This document shows positions 1-9,590 of a stretch of 64,000 nt of DNA, piece after piece (position 1 is the first letter of the stretch; the number at the start of each line of letters is the position of its first letter). Both the position numbers and the translations under genes were made by a program. The notes under the pieces were generated by a model. It was not told where the DNA came from. It worked only from the letters and a program-made list of their open reading frames with translations, and made no database searches. This DNA comes from Thermoguttaceae bacterium (GTDB taxonomy: Bacteria > Planctomycetota > Planctomycetia > Pirellulales > Thermoguttaceae). The DNA is taken from the NCBI GenBank assembly GCA_017939795.1, contig JAGBAA010000088.1, positions 26,471 through 90,470 of the forward strand, written 5' to 3'.

Positions 1-2
1 CG

Positions 3-3000
3 GACGGAGTGCTTCTTTCACGCGACGGCAAAACGCTGCTCCTTGCACTTCCGGGGAGGATCCAGGGAACGTTCCGCGTGCCGGACGGAGTCGAAAATAT
101 TGAGGATTCGGTGTTTCAGAAATATTTCGGACTCCGGAAGATCGAATTTCCGAAAAGTCTCCGAAAGATCGGGAAAAATGCGTTTGCGGAGTGTCCTGAA
201 CTCGAAACGGTCTGCATTCCATCCAGCGTCGAAAGCGTTGGCGAAGGCATTTTCTCTCAATGCCCCAAACTTCGGGAAGCCGTTTTTGAGCTGAAAACTA
301 TCCCGGATCTCGCATTTTCTGAGTGTTCGGCTCTGGAAAAAGTGACTTTTTCTCCGGAACTTTCCGAGATCGGCCAAATGGCGTTTAACCGCTGTACGGC
401 ACTTCAGGAGATTTCCCTGCCGGACCGGCTTTCCGTCATTCGGAGGTGGGCATTCCGAAGCTGCACGGGGCTGAAAAAAGTCACGCTGCCAGGAAGTCTC
501 CGATCCTTGGAGCCGGAATGTTTCAGGTTCTGCAGGCAGCTGGAAGAATGTGTGCTTGAGGAAGGGATCTCTTCACTTCCCAGTGGGTGTTTTCAGCAGT
601 GTGCCGCACTGAAAAAAATCACGCTGCCCGAAAGTATTGAGACGATCGGGAGCTGGGCATTTGCGGCAAATGCCTCACTTTCCGAGGTCGAGTTTTCTCC
701 AAATCTTACCCAGATCCAGGACTATGCGTTTATGGGGTGCAAGTCGCTCCGGAAACTGCATTTTCCGGACAGTCTGACGCAGCTTTCCGAACATGCATTC
801 AGTAACTGTACCGCTCTGCAGGAAGTCGTGTTTTCTCCAAAGCTGACGAAGATCCCGCAGTATTGTTTCGCCGGATGTACGGCACTGGAAAAGATCGAAC
901 TTCCGGAAGCGCTTCGTGAGCTTGGCCGGTGGGCTTTCAACGGCGGTCTCGGCGGCACAAAAGAGTTTTTCATCCCGAAACACGTGGAGAAGATCGGGGA
1001 AAATGCACTCACGATACGCTCTCTGGAAAAGTTCACCGTCGATCTGGAAAATCCGCATTTCCACGCACGAGACGGAGTCCTTTTCCAAAACTCCCCGCGT
1101 AAACTGGTCCGCTATCCTGCCGCGAAAGCCGGCGCGTACACGATCCCGGGCGATGTCGAGCGTGTGGCAGAAGGTGCGTTCAACGGTTCGTCGGAACTGA
1201 CGAGTCTGGTACTTTCCGATTCGATCCAGGGAGTCAGCCGCGATTCATTCCAAAACTGCCCGAAATTGACTGAAGTGTTCCTCCCCCCGATGTGCAGGAG
1301 CTTCCCGCTCAGTACACTTGGCGGCTGCAAGGAACTGGAGAAAGTCACGGTCATGGATCCGACTGCGGATCTGCAGCTCGGAGCGAGCAAAAGTAAATCT
1401 TTCCCCAAATTGGTCATTTATGGTGCCAGGTATTCACCGATCCACTATTCCGCGCAAAGAGGCGGAACGGCCTTACACCGGGCACCTGCAGAACCATTCG
1501 CGTTCGTCCCGCTGGAATCCCTTGAGTACCACAAAGCAAAACAGACCACGATCTTCTCCGTTGAAGAAAATCCGCCGTATCTGAAAGTTCAGAAGCCTGA
1601 AACCAGCGAGCCGGTTTTTTCGCCTGACGGTAAAATTCTGGTTCGTTTCCCGCAAAATTTTAGCGGTGAATATGCCATTCCGGATGGAGTGACGGAGATC
1701 GGAAACGCGGCTTTCGCAAACTGCCGTTTTCTCACCAGACTCACGCTCCCCGCGAGCGTGCAGAAGATCGGCGAACACGCATTCGCAGAGTGCGTCATTT
1801 TGACCGAGGTCAACATTCCGGACGGAGTCACGCGATTGGGCTGCGGCACATTCCGCAGCTGCTATGCGCTGAAAAAAATCGAACTTCCCGCAAGTGTCGC
1901 GACGATCGGGGATTTCGCATTTCGAAGCTGTTCCAGTCTCGAGGAAGTCACGCACCCGACGGGGCTTCCGCGCGTAGGAAAACACGCATTCGCGTACTGT
2001 TCAAAACTCAGCCGGGTCACGTTTTCGCCGTACCTGACGGAGATCGGAGACCGGGCGTTTCAGGAATGCGTGTCCCTCACCGAAGTCGAGCTTCCGCCGG
2101 GACTGCTCACCATCGGCCAATCGGCATTTAGCCGCACGGGATTGAAAAAGGTCCAATTCCCAGGTTCCTTACAAAAGATCGGAAGCTGGATCTTTTTCAA
2201 GTGTCCAAATCTGGAAGAAGCCGAATTCGCGGACGGACTCACAGAGCTTCCTGCCGATGCTTTCCACGAATGTACGGCACTAAAAAAAGTCACCTTGCCG
2301 CAAAGCCTCAAATACCTCGGCTCAAGTGCGTTTGAAGGCTGCACCCAGCTTTCGGAGCTTTCTGCGATCGCAGACATCGTGAATGTTGAGATCGACGCTT
2401 TCAAAAATTGTCCCCTTCTGGCAAACAAACTGATGCACACAGGGATCCTGAAGCCTTTCGAACTTTCAGCGGATGGAACGCAGCTCCGAAAAGTAAATCT
2501 GGAATTTGAGGGAAAATTCACCATTCCCGATGGTGTCGTGCGCATCACCTGGAGTGCGTTTAAGGGATGCCGGAAGATCACGGAGATCGTCATCCCGGAA
2601 GGAGTCACGGAGATCGGAGATCAAGTATTTTCGGACTGCTCACAGCTTCGAAAGATCACAATTCCGTCAAGCGTTGAGCAGATCGGAACGCGCGCGTTTC
2701 AGAGGTGCAGGGAGCTGGAAGAACTCACGCTCCCGGAAAAAGTAAAGGGCATTCCGGAAGAAATGTGCCTGGGGTGCTCTCACCTGCGGAAGATCACATT
2801 CAGCCCAGACGTTCACTCGATCGGAAGCGGTGCGTTTCACGGCTGCTCCAGTCTAGAAAGTTTCACCATTCCGGAAAGTCTGACCGAGATCCTGCCGGAA
2901 ACCTTTAGGAATTGCCGAAAACTTACGGAGATCGTCATTCCGCCGCAAGTGGAGATCATCCATCGAGGAGCCTTCGAATATTCCAGTCTGCAAAAAATCA

Positions 3001-3377
3001 CATTCCCGGAATCACTTAAGACGATCGAGCTATCTGCCTTCAGATACTGCCCATTTACAGAACTCACTTTCAATGAAGGGATCGGGCAGATCATGTGTCA
3101 GGCATTCGCCAACTGCTCCGAGCTGCGGAAAGTCACTTTTTCCAGCGCGTACCAAGTCGTATCGGACTCTTCTTTTGCGGCCTGTCCCAAACTTGAAAAA
3201 GCGATCTTTCCAGGAGGAAACGCGGACATTTCGGCCTTAGCTTTCTGCGATTCCCCCTCCGTCGTGACCATCTGTGCGCCCAAAGGTTCCAAGGTCGAGG
3301 AATGGGCAAAGAAAAAGGGATTCCCATTCGAGCCTCTGGAAAATACAGAGGATGGAACGCAAAAGGAGGCAAAATGA
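3..3377 (+). CDS. BspA-like leucine-rich repeat protein (5' end outside window)
   Basis: The reading frame is open from the first codon of the window, so only the C-terminal 1124 residues are visible. They are built almost entirely of ~23-residue repeats of the form L-x-x-I-G-x-x-A-F-x-x-C-x-x-L-x-x-V-x-(I/L)-P, typical of LRR_5/BspA-type repeats. Blocks of repeats are separated by short linkers carrying a D-G-x-x-L motif followed by IPDGV-type strands (about residues 350-380, 510-560 and 805-840). The frame opens with the same D-G-V-L-L motif, which is why the GTG at 9 is not taken as the start. Such proteins are usually secreted or surface-exposed binding proteins. No LPXTG motif or membrane anchor is visible at the C-terminus, which ends soon after the last repeat. 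The ligand is unknown. Confidence 0.85.
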   Translation, partial: DGVLLSRDGKTLLLALPGRIQGTFRVPDGVENIEDSVFQKYFGLRKIEFPKSLRKIGKNAFAECPELETVCIPSSVESVGEGIFSQCPKLREAVFELKTIPDLAFSECSALEKVTFSPELSEIGQMAFNRCTALQEISLPDRLSVIRRWAFRSCTGLKKVTLPGSLRSLEPECFRFCRQLEECVLEEGISSLPSGCFQQCAALKKITLPESIETIGSWAFAANASLSEVEFSPNLTQIQDYAFMGCKSLRKLHFPDSLTQLSEHAFSNCTALQEVVFSPKLTKIPQYCFAGCTALEKIELPEALRELGRWAFNGGLGGTKEFFIPKHVEKIGENALTIRSLEKFTVDLENPHFHARDGVLFQNSPRKLVRYPAAKAGAYTIPGDVERVAEGAFNGSSELTSLVLSDSIQGVSRDSFQNCPKLTEVFLPPMCRSFPLSTLGGCKELEKVTVMDPTADLQLGASKSKSFPKLVIYGARYSPIHYSAQRGGTALHRAPAEPFAFVPLESLEYHKAKQTTIFSVEENPPYLKVQKPETSEPVFSPDGKILVRFPQNFSGEYAIPDGVTEIGNAAFANCRFLTRLTLPASVQKIGEHAFAECVILTEVNIPDGVTRLGCGTFRSCYALKKIELPASVATIGDFAFRSCSSLEEVTHPTGLPRVGKHAFAYCSKLSRVTFSPYLTEIGDRAFQECVSLTEVELPPGLLTIGQSAFSRTGLKKVQFPGSLQKIGSWIFFKCPNLEEAEFADGLTELPADAFHECTALKKVTLPQSLKYLGSSAFEGCTQLSELSAIADIVNVEIDAFKNCPLLANKLMHTGILKPFELSADGTQLRKVNLEFEGKFTIPDGVVRITWSAFKGCRKITEIVIPEGVTEIGDQVFSDCSQLRKITIPSSVEQIGTRAFQRCRELEELTLPEKVKGIPEEMCLGCSHLRKITFSPDVHSIGSGAFHGCSSLESFTIPESLTEILPETFRNCRKLTEIVIPPQVEIIHRGAFEYSSLQKITFPESLKTIELSAFRYCPFTELTFNEGIGQIMCQAFANCSELRKVTFSSAYQVVSDSSFAACPKLEKAIFPGGNADISALAFCDSPSVVTICAPKGSKVEEWAKKKGFPFEPLENTEDGTQKEAK

Positions 3378-3468
3378 AAGATCCTGCTTTCCGGGGCCGC
3401 GTGAAATGTACGGACTCGAAAAGCAGGACTGTTTGGAAATTTCGGAAAATTTCGGCAAACTGAGCGGG

Positions 3469-4686
3469 TCAGGAACGCTCCGGCCCGTTCATGAAAAATT
3501 CCATCATCTCGAAACCGTTTTCGAAATGGACGGCACTCTTCGCGGCTTCCGCTTCCGTGTACACGCCGATGCCGTTGGATTGGAAACCGGTCCCGCACAT
3601 CAGCCACGGGACATTCAGGTGCGTGTGCGTCTTCAGACGGCATGGGGTCGGATGGTCCGGCGTGACGAGAATGCGGTATTCGCCGTACTTTTTCGCAGCC
3701 TCATGAAGCGGCCCCACGATATGCTCGTCGATCTGCTCGAGCGAGTAGACCTTCGTTTTCGGGTCGCCGTCATGCCCGGCTTCGTCGGTCGCTTCGACGT
3801 GCACACAGACCACATCGTATTTTTCGAGAGCCGCGGCAGCCGCTTCTCCCTTTCCTTTGAAATTCGTGTTGAAGAATCCCGTCGCGCCCTCCACCGGGAT
3901 GCAGTCCCACCCCAGATTGACTGCCAGTCCGCGCAGGAGATCCACGGCCGTGATCATCGCGCCGGTCTTTCCGAAACGCTCGGTAAACGTCGGCATCGAG
4001 GGTTTCCGTCCCTGTCCCCAGAGCCACACGTCCGTCGCGGGCTTTTTCCCGTTCGCAATACGCCGGCGGTTTACCGGATGGTCGGAAAAGATCCGATGCA
4101 CTTCACTCATCAATTTCGTCAGCTCCACACTTCCCGGCCCCTGCGGATGCGCACCGAAAATACTGGAGTCCGAGTAGTCATGCGGCGCAAATGTGCGGGT
4201 CTCCTCCCCGAACGGAGCAGGGAAGTCCGGCAGCTCACGCCAAAGAACGATATTTCGGTAGCTCACTCCGGAAAAGAACGTCACGGTCTCGCTTCCCAAA
4301 CGTTCCTGCGCGGCTTCGATGAGTTCCGCTCCTTCTTCCGAGGTGATCTGCTCCGCGTTGAAGCTCACCATTTTCCCGTTCTCTATCGTGACCAGATTGC
4401 ATCGGACCGCCCAGTCTTCAGGACCCATCTCGATCCCCATCGCAGCAGCCTCCAGCGGAGCGCGCCCCGTGTAGAACGCCATCGGATCGTATCCAAGCAG
4501 AGACATCGTCGCGACATCCGACCCGGCCGCAAGTGCCTTCGGCGTATTGTTCGACCAGCCGACGATCCCCTGACGCGCGATCTGCGTCATGTTCGGGATC
4601 CGCGCAGCCTCCAGAATCGTTCGGTCTCCCAGCATCGGGATCGGTTCATCTGCGCAGCCGTCCGGCAAAATCATCACGTATTTCAT
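3469..4686 (-). CDS. apgM: 2,3-bisphosphoglycerate-independent phosphoglycerate mutase, archaeal (ApgM) type
   Basis: This 405-residue protein belongs to the alkaline-phosphatase superfamily ApgM group, which interconverts 3- and 2-phosphoglycerate in glycolysis in the cytoplasm. Visible motifs are the N-terminal metal site MILPDG (Asp9), the stretch GSDVATMSLLGYDP with Ser62 as probable phosphorylated serine, HVEATDEAGHDGD and VTPDHPTP near the C-terminus. The frame could extend 53 codons upstream, but that extension is unlike the family. The ATG at 4686 gives the usual N-terminus and follows an AAAGGA-like ribosome site. A close subgroup has been proposed to act as homoserine kinase, so that role is an alternative. 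The gene is divergent from rdgB and converges on the LRR gene. Confidence 0.88.
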   Translation of the reverse strand: MKYVMILPDGCADEPIPMLGDRTILEAARIPNMTQIARQGIVGWSNNTPKALAAGSDVATMSLLGYDPMAFYTGRAPLEAAAMGIEMGPEDWAVRCNLVTIENGKMVSFNAEQITSEEGAELIEAAQERLGSETVTFFSGVSYRNIVLWRELPDFPAPFGEETRTFAPHDYSDSSIFGAHPQGPGSVELTKLMSEVHRIFSDHPVNRRRIANGKKPATDVWLWGQGRKPSMPTFTERFGKTGAMITAVDLLRGLAVNLGWDCIPVEGATGFFNTNFKGKGEAAAAALEKYDVVCVHVEATDEAGHDGDPKTKVYSLEQIDEHIVGPLHEAAKKYGEYRILVTPDHPTPCRLKTHTHLNVPWLMCGTGFQSNGIGVYTEAEAAKSAVHFENGFEMMEFFMNGPERS

Positions 4687-5042
4687 TTTTCTTCCAGTCC
4701 TTTCTTGGAAGATCTCGAAAGATCTCGTAAAATTAAGGGAAAAGAAAATTTTGAGGATAGGGGGAGGGAAAATGAAGAACAAGAGTCTCTTTTTTTCAGA
4801 TCCGAGACCTTTTCGGACCGTCGTCCCTGCTGTTTTCCGGATCACCTCGTCCCACAGACTCCCATTTTTCTTTCATTATATTCAAAATCGTATTTTATTC
4901 CAGACGAAAATAAGAAATTTTGGGGAGTTTTGCAGAAAAATTTCCTCTGCCCCCTTCCATTTTTTTAAAATTTTGAGAAAATGAAAGGTCGTATTCTTTT
5001 CCGTTTTCCTATTATTGGGCAATATGCCCCAAGGAGTTCATC
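4687..5042. promoter_or_regulatory. divergent intergenic region apgM/rdgB with a minus-strand -10 box
   Basis: This 356-bp AT-rich spacer separates apgM (minus) and rdgB (plus). On the minus strand a TATAAT box lies at 4880-4875, but the region 17 bp upstream (CTGGAA) is a poor -35. The rdgB start is preceded by AAGGAG at about 5032. I see no further gene or strong hairpin here. Confidence 0.35.
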
Positions 5043-5708
5043 ATGGCGCAGGACACTGTATCCGTTTCCTCTGACTATCCCCGAAATCCCAACTATCCTC
5101 CCCTGGTGCTTGGAAGCCGCAATAAAAAGAAAAAAGGAGAATTGACTGCCCTTCTGGCTCCGCTCGGTTTCGAGATCCGCGATCTGTCTGAGTATCCGGA
5201 AGCGATCGAAGTGGATGAGACCGGCACGACATTCACGGAAAACGCACATCTGAAAGCCGCGGAACAGGCAAAAGTGCTTAAAATGTGGGTCATCGGAGAA
5301 GACAGCGGTCTGGAAGTCGAAGCCCTCGACGGACGTCCGGGAGTCTATTCTGCCCGATTCGCCGGCGAAGAACACGACGATGAAAAAAACAATGACCGGC
5401 TTCTTCAGGAACTCGACGGTATTCCGGAAGAAAAACGCGGCGCACGCTATGTCTGCCACATCGCACTGAGCGATCCGGATGGCAATATTCGCGCTGAAGC
5501 CGAAAATTACTGCTATGGCAGGATCCGCACCGAACGCTGCGGGACCAACGGTTTCGGATACGATCCGCTCTTTGAGATCGTGGAATACCATAAAACGTTC
5601 GGTGAACTTTCCCCGGAGATCAAAGCGTGCATCAGCCACCGTGCCTGCGCACTGCGCGAATTTTCCCAAAAACTCCTCGACCTTTTCGGTAAAACGCCGG
5701 AAAATTAA
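5043..5708 (+). CDS. rdgB: XTP/dITP diphosphatase (RdgB/HAM1 family)
   Basis: This 221-residue cytoplasmic enzyme hydrolyses non-canonical purine nucleoside triphosphates (XTP, dITP, ITP) to monophosphates, keeping them out of DNA and RNA. Family motifs are present: an N-terminal LGSRNKKKKGEL substrate loop in place of the usual TGNxxK, the acidic metal site EDSGLEVEALDGRPGVYSAR, NGFGYDPLF and the C-terminal SHRACAL. The ATG at 5043 has an AAGGAG Shine-Dalgarno 6-7 bases upstream. The protein carries about 20 extra N-terminal residues compared with the E. coli enzyme (197 aa). The antiporter gene follows 56 bases downstream on the same strand, so they may be cotranscribed. Confidence 0.93.
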   Translation: MAQDTVSVSSDYPRNPNYPPLVLGSRNKKKKGELTALLAPLGFEIRDLSEYPEAIEVDETGTTFTENAHLKAAEQAKVLKMWVIGEDSGLEVEALDGRPGVYSARFAGEEHDDEKNNDRLLQELDGIPEEKRGARYVCHIALSDPDGNIRAEAENYCYGRIRTERCGTNGFGYDPLFEIVEYHKTFGELSPEIKACISHRACALREFSQKLLDLFGKTPEN

Positions 5709-5764
5709 CCATTCCTCCGGGTCTTCCGCAAGATCCGGATCCCATTTCCAGGAGCAAATACCCC

Positions 5765-7297
5765 ATGCTCGATTTAGCTGCTTCTTCACTTCCGTTTCAG
5801 TACGCGGTCGTCGCACTGCTGCTTTTTCTGGGGATCTTCGCAAGCAAGATCTCTTCATGGGTCAAGATCCCGACCCTTTTAATGATCCTGTTCCTCGGAA
5901 TGCTCGCCGGCAGCGAGGGGATCGGCAAGATCCGGTTTGACGACTACGATGCCGCGGTCAAGATCGGCACCCTCGGTCTCATTTTCATCCTTTTCTCCGG
6001 CGGGTACGATACGTCGTGGAGCTCCGTCCGGAAAGTCCTCGTCCCCGGCACGATCCTCAGTACATTCGGCGTCCTGCTGACTGCGGTCCTCACCGGACTT
6101 TTTGCAGCGTGGCTCCTTGACTGGAACTGGAGATCCGGCATCCTGCTGGGAGCCGTCATTTCCTCGACGGACGCCGCCGCCGTCTTCGCGCTCTTCCGCT
6201 CGCAAAGTTCCTCGCTGAAAGGGGATCTCCGCCCCATTCTGGAATACGAATCCGGAAGCAATGACCCGATGGCCACGTTCCTGACGCTCTTCATGATCGA
6301 CCTGATGCTGGATCCGTCGGCCTCCGTCTTCTCTATCTTTTACCTCATGCCGCTGCGCATCGGCGTCGGAACACTCGTCGGTTTCCTCATCGGACGGTAT
6401 GTCGCCCGCCTGATGAACCACGCAAAACTCGATTACGATGGACTCTACTACGTCATCGGGATCGCGACGGTTTTTCTTGCCTACGGCCTGAGTGAACTTT
6501 TTGCCGGAAACGGTTTCATGGCCGTCTATGTTTGCGGACTGACGATGGGAAATTCCCGTTTCCTCTTCAAACATGGTCTCGGACGCTTCCACGACGGGAT
6601 CGCATGGCTGATGCAGGTCTCGCTCTTCCTTTCGCTCGGGCTGCTCGTCACGCCGAGCCAGCTTCCCGGCATCGCGCTCTATGGCGCCGTCCTCGCGGTC
6701 TTCCTCATGTTCGCAGCACGGCCGGTGAGCGTTTTCGTCTCACTGATCGGCAGTTCGTTCAATTTCCGCGAAAAACTCCTCATCTCATGGGGCGGGATCC
6801 GCGGTGCCGCACCAATCGTCCTCTCGATCTTTCCATGCCTGAGTTTCCATAAAAATCCGGAACTGTTCACCAATGCCGTCGAGATCTTCAATCTCGTCTT
6901 TTTCGTCGTCATTGGTTCCGTACTCATCCAAAGCAAGTCGCTCATGAAGTTCGCCCAATGGCTGGATCTGGACGAAGCGGCACGAACAAAATCCCGCGCT
7001 CCGCTGGAATTCGAAGAGACCGGACTCTCCTCCAGCCGCGTGTACGAGTTTTTCATTACGGAAGACTCTCCCGCTGCCGGACAGGCGATCAAAGACCTTG
7101 ACCTTCCCGAGAATGTCCTGGTCTACCTCATCCGCAGAGACGGGCTTTTCATCCTTCCGAGAGGCGGAACGGTCATCCAGCCGGAAGATGATGTCCTTCT
7201 GATGATGGAACCGCACATCGCCTCCAGGATCGAAAGCGTTTTCCTTACCGGAGATCAGATAAAGAAAGCAGAACCCGCGACCGCAAGCTGTTTCTGA
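5765..7297 (+). CDS. K+/H+ antiporter, NhaP2/CvrA-like (CPA1) with C-terminal TrkA_C domain
   Basis: A 510-residue inner-membrane protein with about 12 hydrophobic segments in residues 1-390, followed by a cytoplasmic tail. Antiporter motifs include ISSTDAAAVFALF and LEYESGSNDPMATF, whose acidic Asp residues form the cation site in NhaP-type exchangers. The tail (about residues 410-500) has the beta-rich pattern of a TrkA_C/RCK-C domain (FFITEDSPAAGQAI...RRDGLFILPRGGTVIQPEDDVLLM). That domain arrangement is characteristic of NhaP2 potassium/proton antiporters. The probable role is cytoplasmic K+ and pH control, with ligand gating through the tail. AGGAG precedes the ATG. A hairpin terminator follows. 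Confidence 0.88.
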   Translation: MLDLAASSLPFQYAVVALLLFLGIFASKISSWVKIPTLLMILFLGMLAGSEGIGKIRFDDYDAAVKIGTLGLIFILFSGGYDTSWSSVRKVLVPGTILSTFGVLLTAVLTGLFAAWLLDWNWRSGILLGAVISSTDAAAVFALFRSQSSSLKGDLRPILEYESGSNDPMATFLTLFMIDLMLDPSASVFSIFYLMPLRIGVGTLVGFLIGRYVARLMNHAKLDYDGLYYVIGIATVFLAYGLSELFAGNGFMAVYVCGLTMGNSRFLFKHGLGRFHDGIAWLMQVSLFLSLGLLVTPSQLPGIALYGAVLAVFLMFAARPVSVFVSLIGSSFNFREKLLISWGGIRGAAPIVLSIFPCLSFHKNPELFTNAVEIFNLVFFVVIGSVLIQSKSLMKFAQWLDLDEAARTKSRAPLEFEETGLSSSRVYEFFITEDSPAAGQAIKDLDLPENVLVYLIRRDGLFILPRGGTVIQPEDDVLLMMEPHIASRIESVFLTGDQIKKAEPATASCF

Positions 7298-7354
7298 CCT
7301 TCAAGACGGAAATATTTTTCCAATAAGATCTCGCCATACTATATAATTAATGGA

Positions 7355-7389
7355 AGAGACCGAACGTTTGCAGTTCGGCCTCTTTTTTT
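7355..7389 (+). terminator. Rho-independent terminator after the antiporter gene
   Basis: An 11-bp stem with one A.C mismatch (7355-7365 with 7373-7383) and a 7-base loop is followed by a run of seven T. A TATAAT-like hexamer lies immediately upstream at 7342-7347. Confidence 0.8.
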
Positions 7390-7444
7390 GGACGCATCCG
7401 AATGGCACGTGTTTTTTATCTGCCCGATTTGTCAAGCCGGACTT

Positions 7445-8935
7445 TTACTCCTGAACCGGCGGAAAATCACGAAATTCCGATCCGGCATTTTTCCTGCCGT
7501 TTTCCAGATCCGCTTCTGGAAGCACCACCGGAGAGTAAATGCCGAAATGACCTGCCGGCTCCACGAGTTCCGGTTCTCCCAGCGCAGGAAAAAGATCCGT
7601 CCCATCCAAATGCAAAGACCTCAGCGATCCCGACTCCGCCTCCTCTTCAAATTCCTCTTCTACCGGAGGAAAATCACGGCATTTATCTAGCTGGCTCCAG
7701 GAGATCAAACGCTTTTTTTCATCCTCATCTACCTGCCAATTCTCTGTTTTGATCGGAGGAAGCTGTTCCAGGATCTTGTCTTCCTCCCGTACAGGCTGAA
7801 CATAGTCTTCCTCCCGCACTGGCTGCTGTTCGGGAAGAGGCACGTCCGCTCCATCATTCCGTCTTGAAGGTGTTTCCGATGAAAGATGTTCCACACTCCC
7901 ATTCTTTTCAGGAAACGTTTCCGGTGAAGGCGGCCCCACATTTTCATTCTGCGCAGACGCCACCTCCTGCGGCAAAGAAACGGTTCCCTGATCTGAAGCG
8001 GACTGTGTTTCGGTCCATACAGATCCTGAGGAGCCTGACGTCTGACAGACAGAAGTCTCTCCCGCATCGTCCTGCAGAGCCTGCGCCTTCTGCAAACGGG
8101 ACGGCTCATCGGAAAAAGCTGGATCATTCTGCATCTCTTCCCCGGGACTCCCGCTCACCACCTCCGCAGAATATCCAGAATACGCATCGGTCTCAAAACC
8201 GGAACTTCCACTCCCGGTTTCTGAAACGGCCGAAGGTCCTGAAACGGCCAAAGGTGCTGAAACAGGCGAGGTTTCTGAAACGGCCGAAGGTTCTGAAACT
8301 TTCGCAGCCATCCATTCTTTCGCTTTATTCTTTTGTTCCGCCGAAAATCCCGGATAATTCATCGCACGGTCCACATAAGAATACTCCTCTCGGGCCGATG
8401 GAACGGAGGAAACCCGCAGGTTCCGAAACTCCGTGCTGTCCGTATCCGCAGAAACAGAAGAAGAACAGAGCGGATCCGTTTCACCGGATGTAAAATTTGC
8501 ATCTTTTTCCAATTGAAACGATTCTGCGGAAAGTTTTTTCGAAAGTTCTTCAAAATCTTTTTCAGCAGACATCGATGCAGTTTGAGCCGCATTCTGGCCG
8601 ATCCCGGCACCAGGATCACACAATGGGAGCGAATTTAAAGTCACGTTTTCCTCATCTTTCCCATCTTCCGGGGAAATGATGCCGATTTTACGAACTTCCC
8701 GACACTCTGATGGAGGGATCGTTCCGATAGTGCCGACTGTATCGGCTGTTTCGATTTTAAGAGGAGGCTCCGAAATTCCCAACAACGAACTGTGGAAGTC
8801 CGATTTATAAAGCATGAAATTGGTCAGCAGACCAAAAACGATAAAAGCGATGAAACAAAAATTGCGAATAGTCATGGCAGAGCGCACCGTCAGTTTCTCC
8901 CTGATTTCGTAATTCCCTTCGTGACCGCACATCAT
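7445..8935 (-). CDS. membrane-anchored Ser/Glu/Pro-rich low-complexity protein
   Basis: I do not recognise a family. The 496-residue protein has a short N-terminal cytoplasmic stretch, one hydrophobic segment (about residues 21-43, IRNFCFIAFIVFGLL) and then some 450 polar, acidic and probably disordered residues. About residues 210-245 hold short repeats of SEPSAVSETSPVSAP type, encoded by near-identical 15-24 bp direct repeats at about 8218-8300. A type II (N-in) single-pass protein with an extended periplasmic tail would fit. ATG pairs at 8935 and 8932 follow AGGAA. It converges on the antiporter gene and is divergent from the Cys-rich protein region. Function is unknown. Confidence 0.7.
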   Translation of the reverse strand: MMCGHEGNYEIREKLTVRSAMTIRNFCFIAFIVFGLLTNFMLYKSDFHSSLLGISEPPLKIETADTVGTIGTIPPSECREVRKIGIISPEDGKDEENVTLNSLPLCDPGAGIGQNAAQTASMSAEKDFEELSKKLSAESFQLEKDANFTSGETDPLCSSSVSADTDSTEFRNLRVSSVPSAREEYSYVDRAMNYPGFSAEQKNKAKEWMAAKVSEPSAVSETSPVSAPLAVSGPSAVSETGSGSSGFETDAYSGYSAEVVSGSPGEEMQNDPAFSDEPSRLQKAQALQDDAGETSVCQTSGSSGSVWTETQSASDQGTVSLPQEVASAQNENVGPPSPETFPEKNGSVEHLSSETPSRRNDGADVPLPEQQPVREEDYVQPVREEDKILEQLPPIKTENWQVDEDEKKRLISWSQLDKCRDFPPVEEEFEEEAESGSLRSLHLDGTDLFPALGEPELVEPAGHFGIYSPVVLPEADLENGRKNAGSEFRDFPPVQE

Positions 8936-9209
8936 TTCCTATAGTTCCTGGCGGAAATGAAAATGGGAGATACACTTTCAAGTTTATCCTATTTTTGAGC
9001 CTAAGCCAAATAAAAAATGGCATGAATGTGAGAAATGAAGGAAAATATTTCAGAGCTGTTCGAGTTTTTCCTTTCAAGAAAACTGGAGAAATTGGTCAGA
9101 TTGCTCCAGCAAAGAAAGGGATGTCGGCCGAAAAATCCTCACTATCGATCCAACTTGACCTTTTTCGGAAAAAATAGCAAGAAAAACGTTAAATTTTACG
9201 AAAAGACAG

Positions 9210-9238
9210 TTGCAAGTTTTCGGATTATGTGGTATAGT
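9210..9238 (+). promoter_or_regulatory. sigma70-type promoter (distal)
   Basis: TTGCAA at 9210-9215 and TATAGT at 9233-9238 are separated by 17 bp. Transcription would start near 9245, about 400 bases before the next real gene. Confidence 0.6.
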
Positions 9239-9522
9239 GAAGGTATAGAAAATGAGGAACATGAAAGGGCTCAGAGAAATTAAAGATTTGAGCTAAAGTT
9301 CCACAAAGCTCCTTCCGATAACTTAAGCAGTTTGGACGAAGAGGTCAATCCACACAAAATAAACAAAAATTTTGCGAAAACGACCTTTCTGACCAACAAA
9401 TGATCGGAAAAATCAAAAAATTTGCAAAAAAAATTTAAAATAGTCAAAAAAATCCCATAGGAGAGGATTGACAAAATTAAATTTTTAGGCAAAATAAAGA
9501 GGAGTGAAATGTAAGCTGAAAT

Positions 9523-9540
9523 TTTCATGCCTGCATGAAA
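9523..9540. promoter_or_regulatory. palindromic site upstream of the Cys-rich gene promoter
   Basis: TTTCATGC and GCATGAAA form a perfect 8-bp dyad with a 2-bp centre at about 9531.5. The predicted start site of the proximal promoter is about 9597, so the dyad centre sits near -65, a spacing typical of class I activator sites. CTGAAAT and ATTTCAG flank it at a wider distance. The regulator is unknown. Confidence 0.45.
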
Positions 9541-9560
9541 TTGCGATTTCAGTTTCCAAT

Positions 9561-9590
9561 TTGCATAAAAAGATGGTTTTGTGGTATAGA
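9561..9590 (+). promoter_or_regulatory. sigma70-type promoter (proximal) of the Cys-rich gene
   Basis: TTGCAT at 9561-9566 and TATAGA at 9585-9590 are 18 bp apart. This gives a leader of about 55 bases that ends in GGAGGA at 9639-9644, seven bases before the ATG. Confidence 0.65.

Noticed and set aside
3374..3463. 29-codon frame whose ATG overlaps the LRR stop after AAAGGAGG
   Set aside because: The ribosome-like sequence is also Lys/Glu codons of the LRR tail, spacing is short, and the peptide looks random.
3274..4968. Long plus-strand open frame over apgM
   Set aside because: It is the antisense shadow of apgM, which has clear family motifs on the minus strand.
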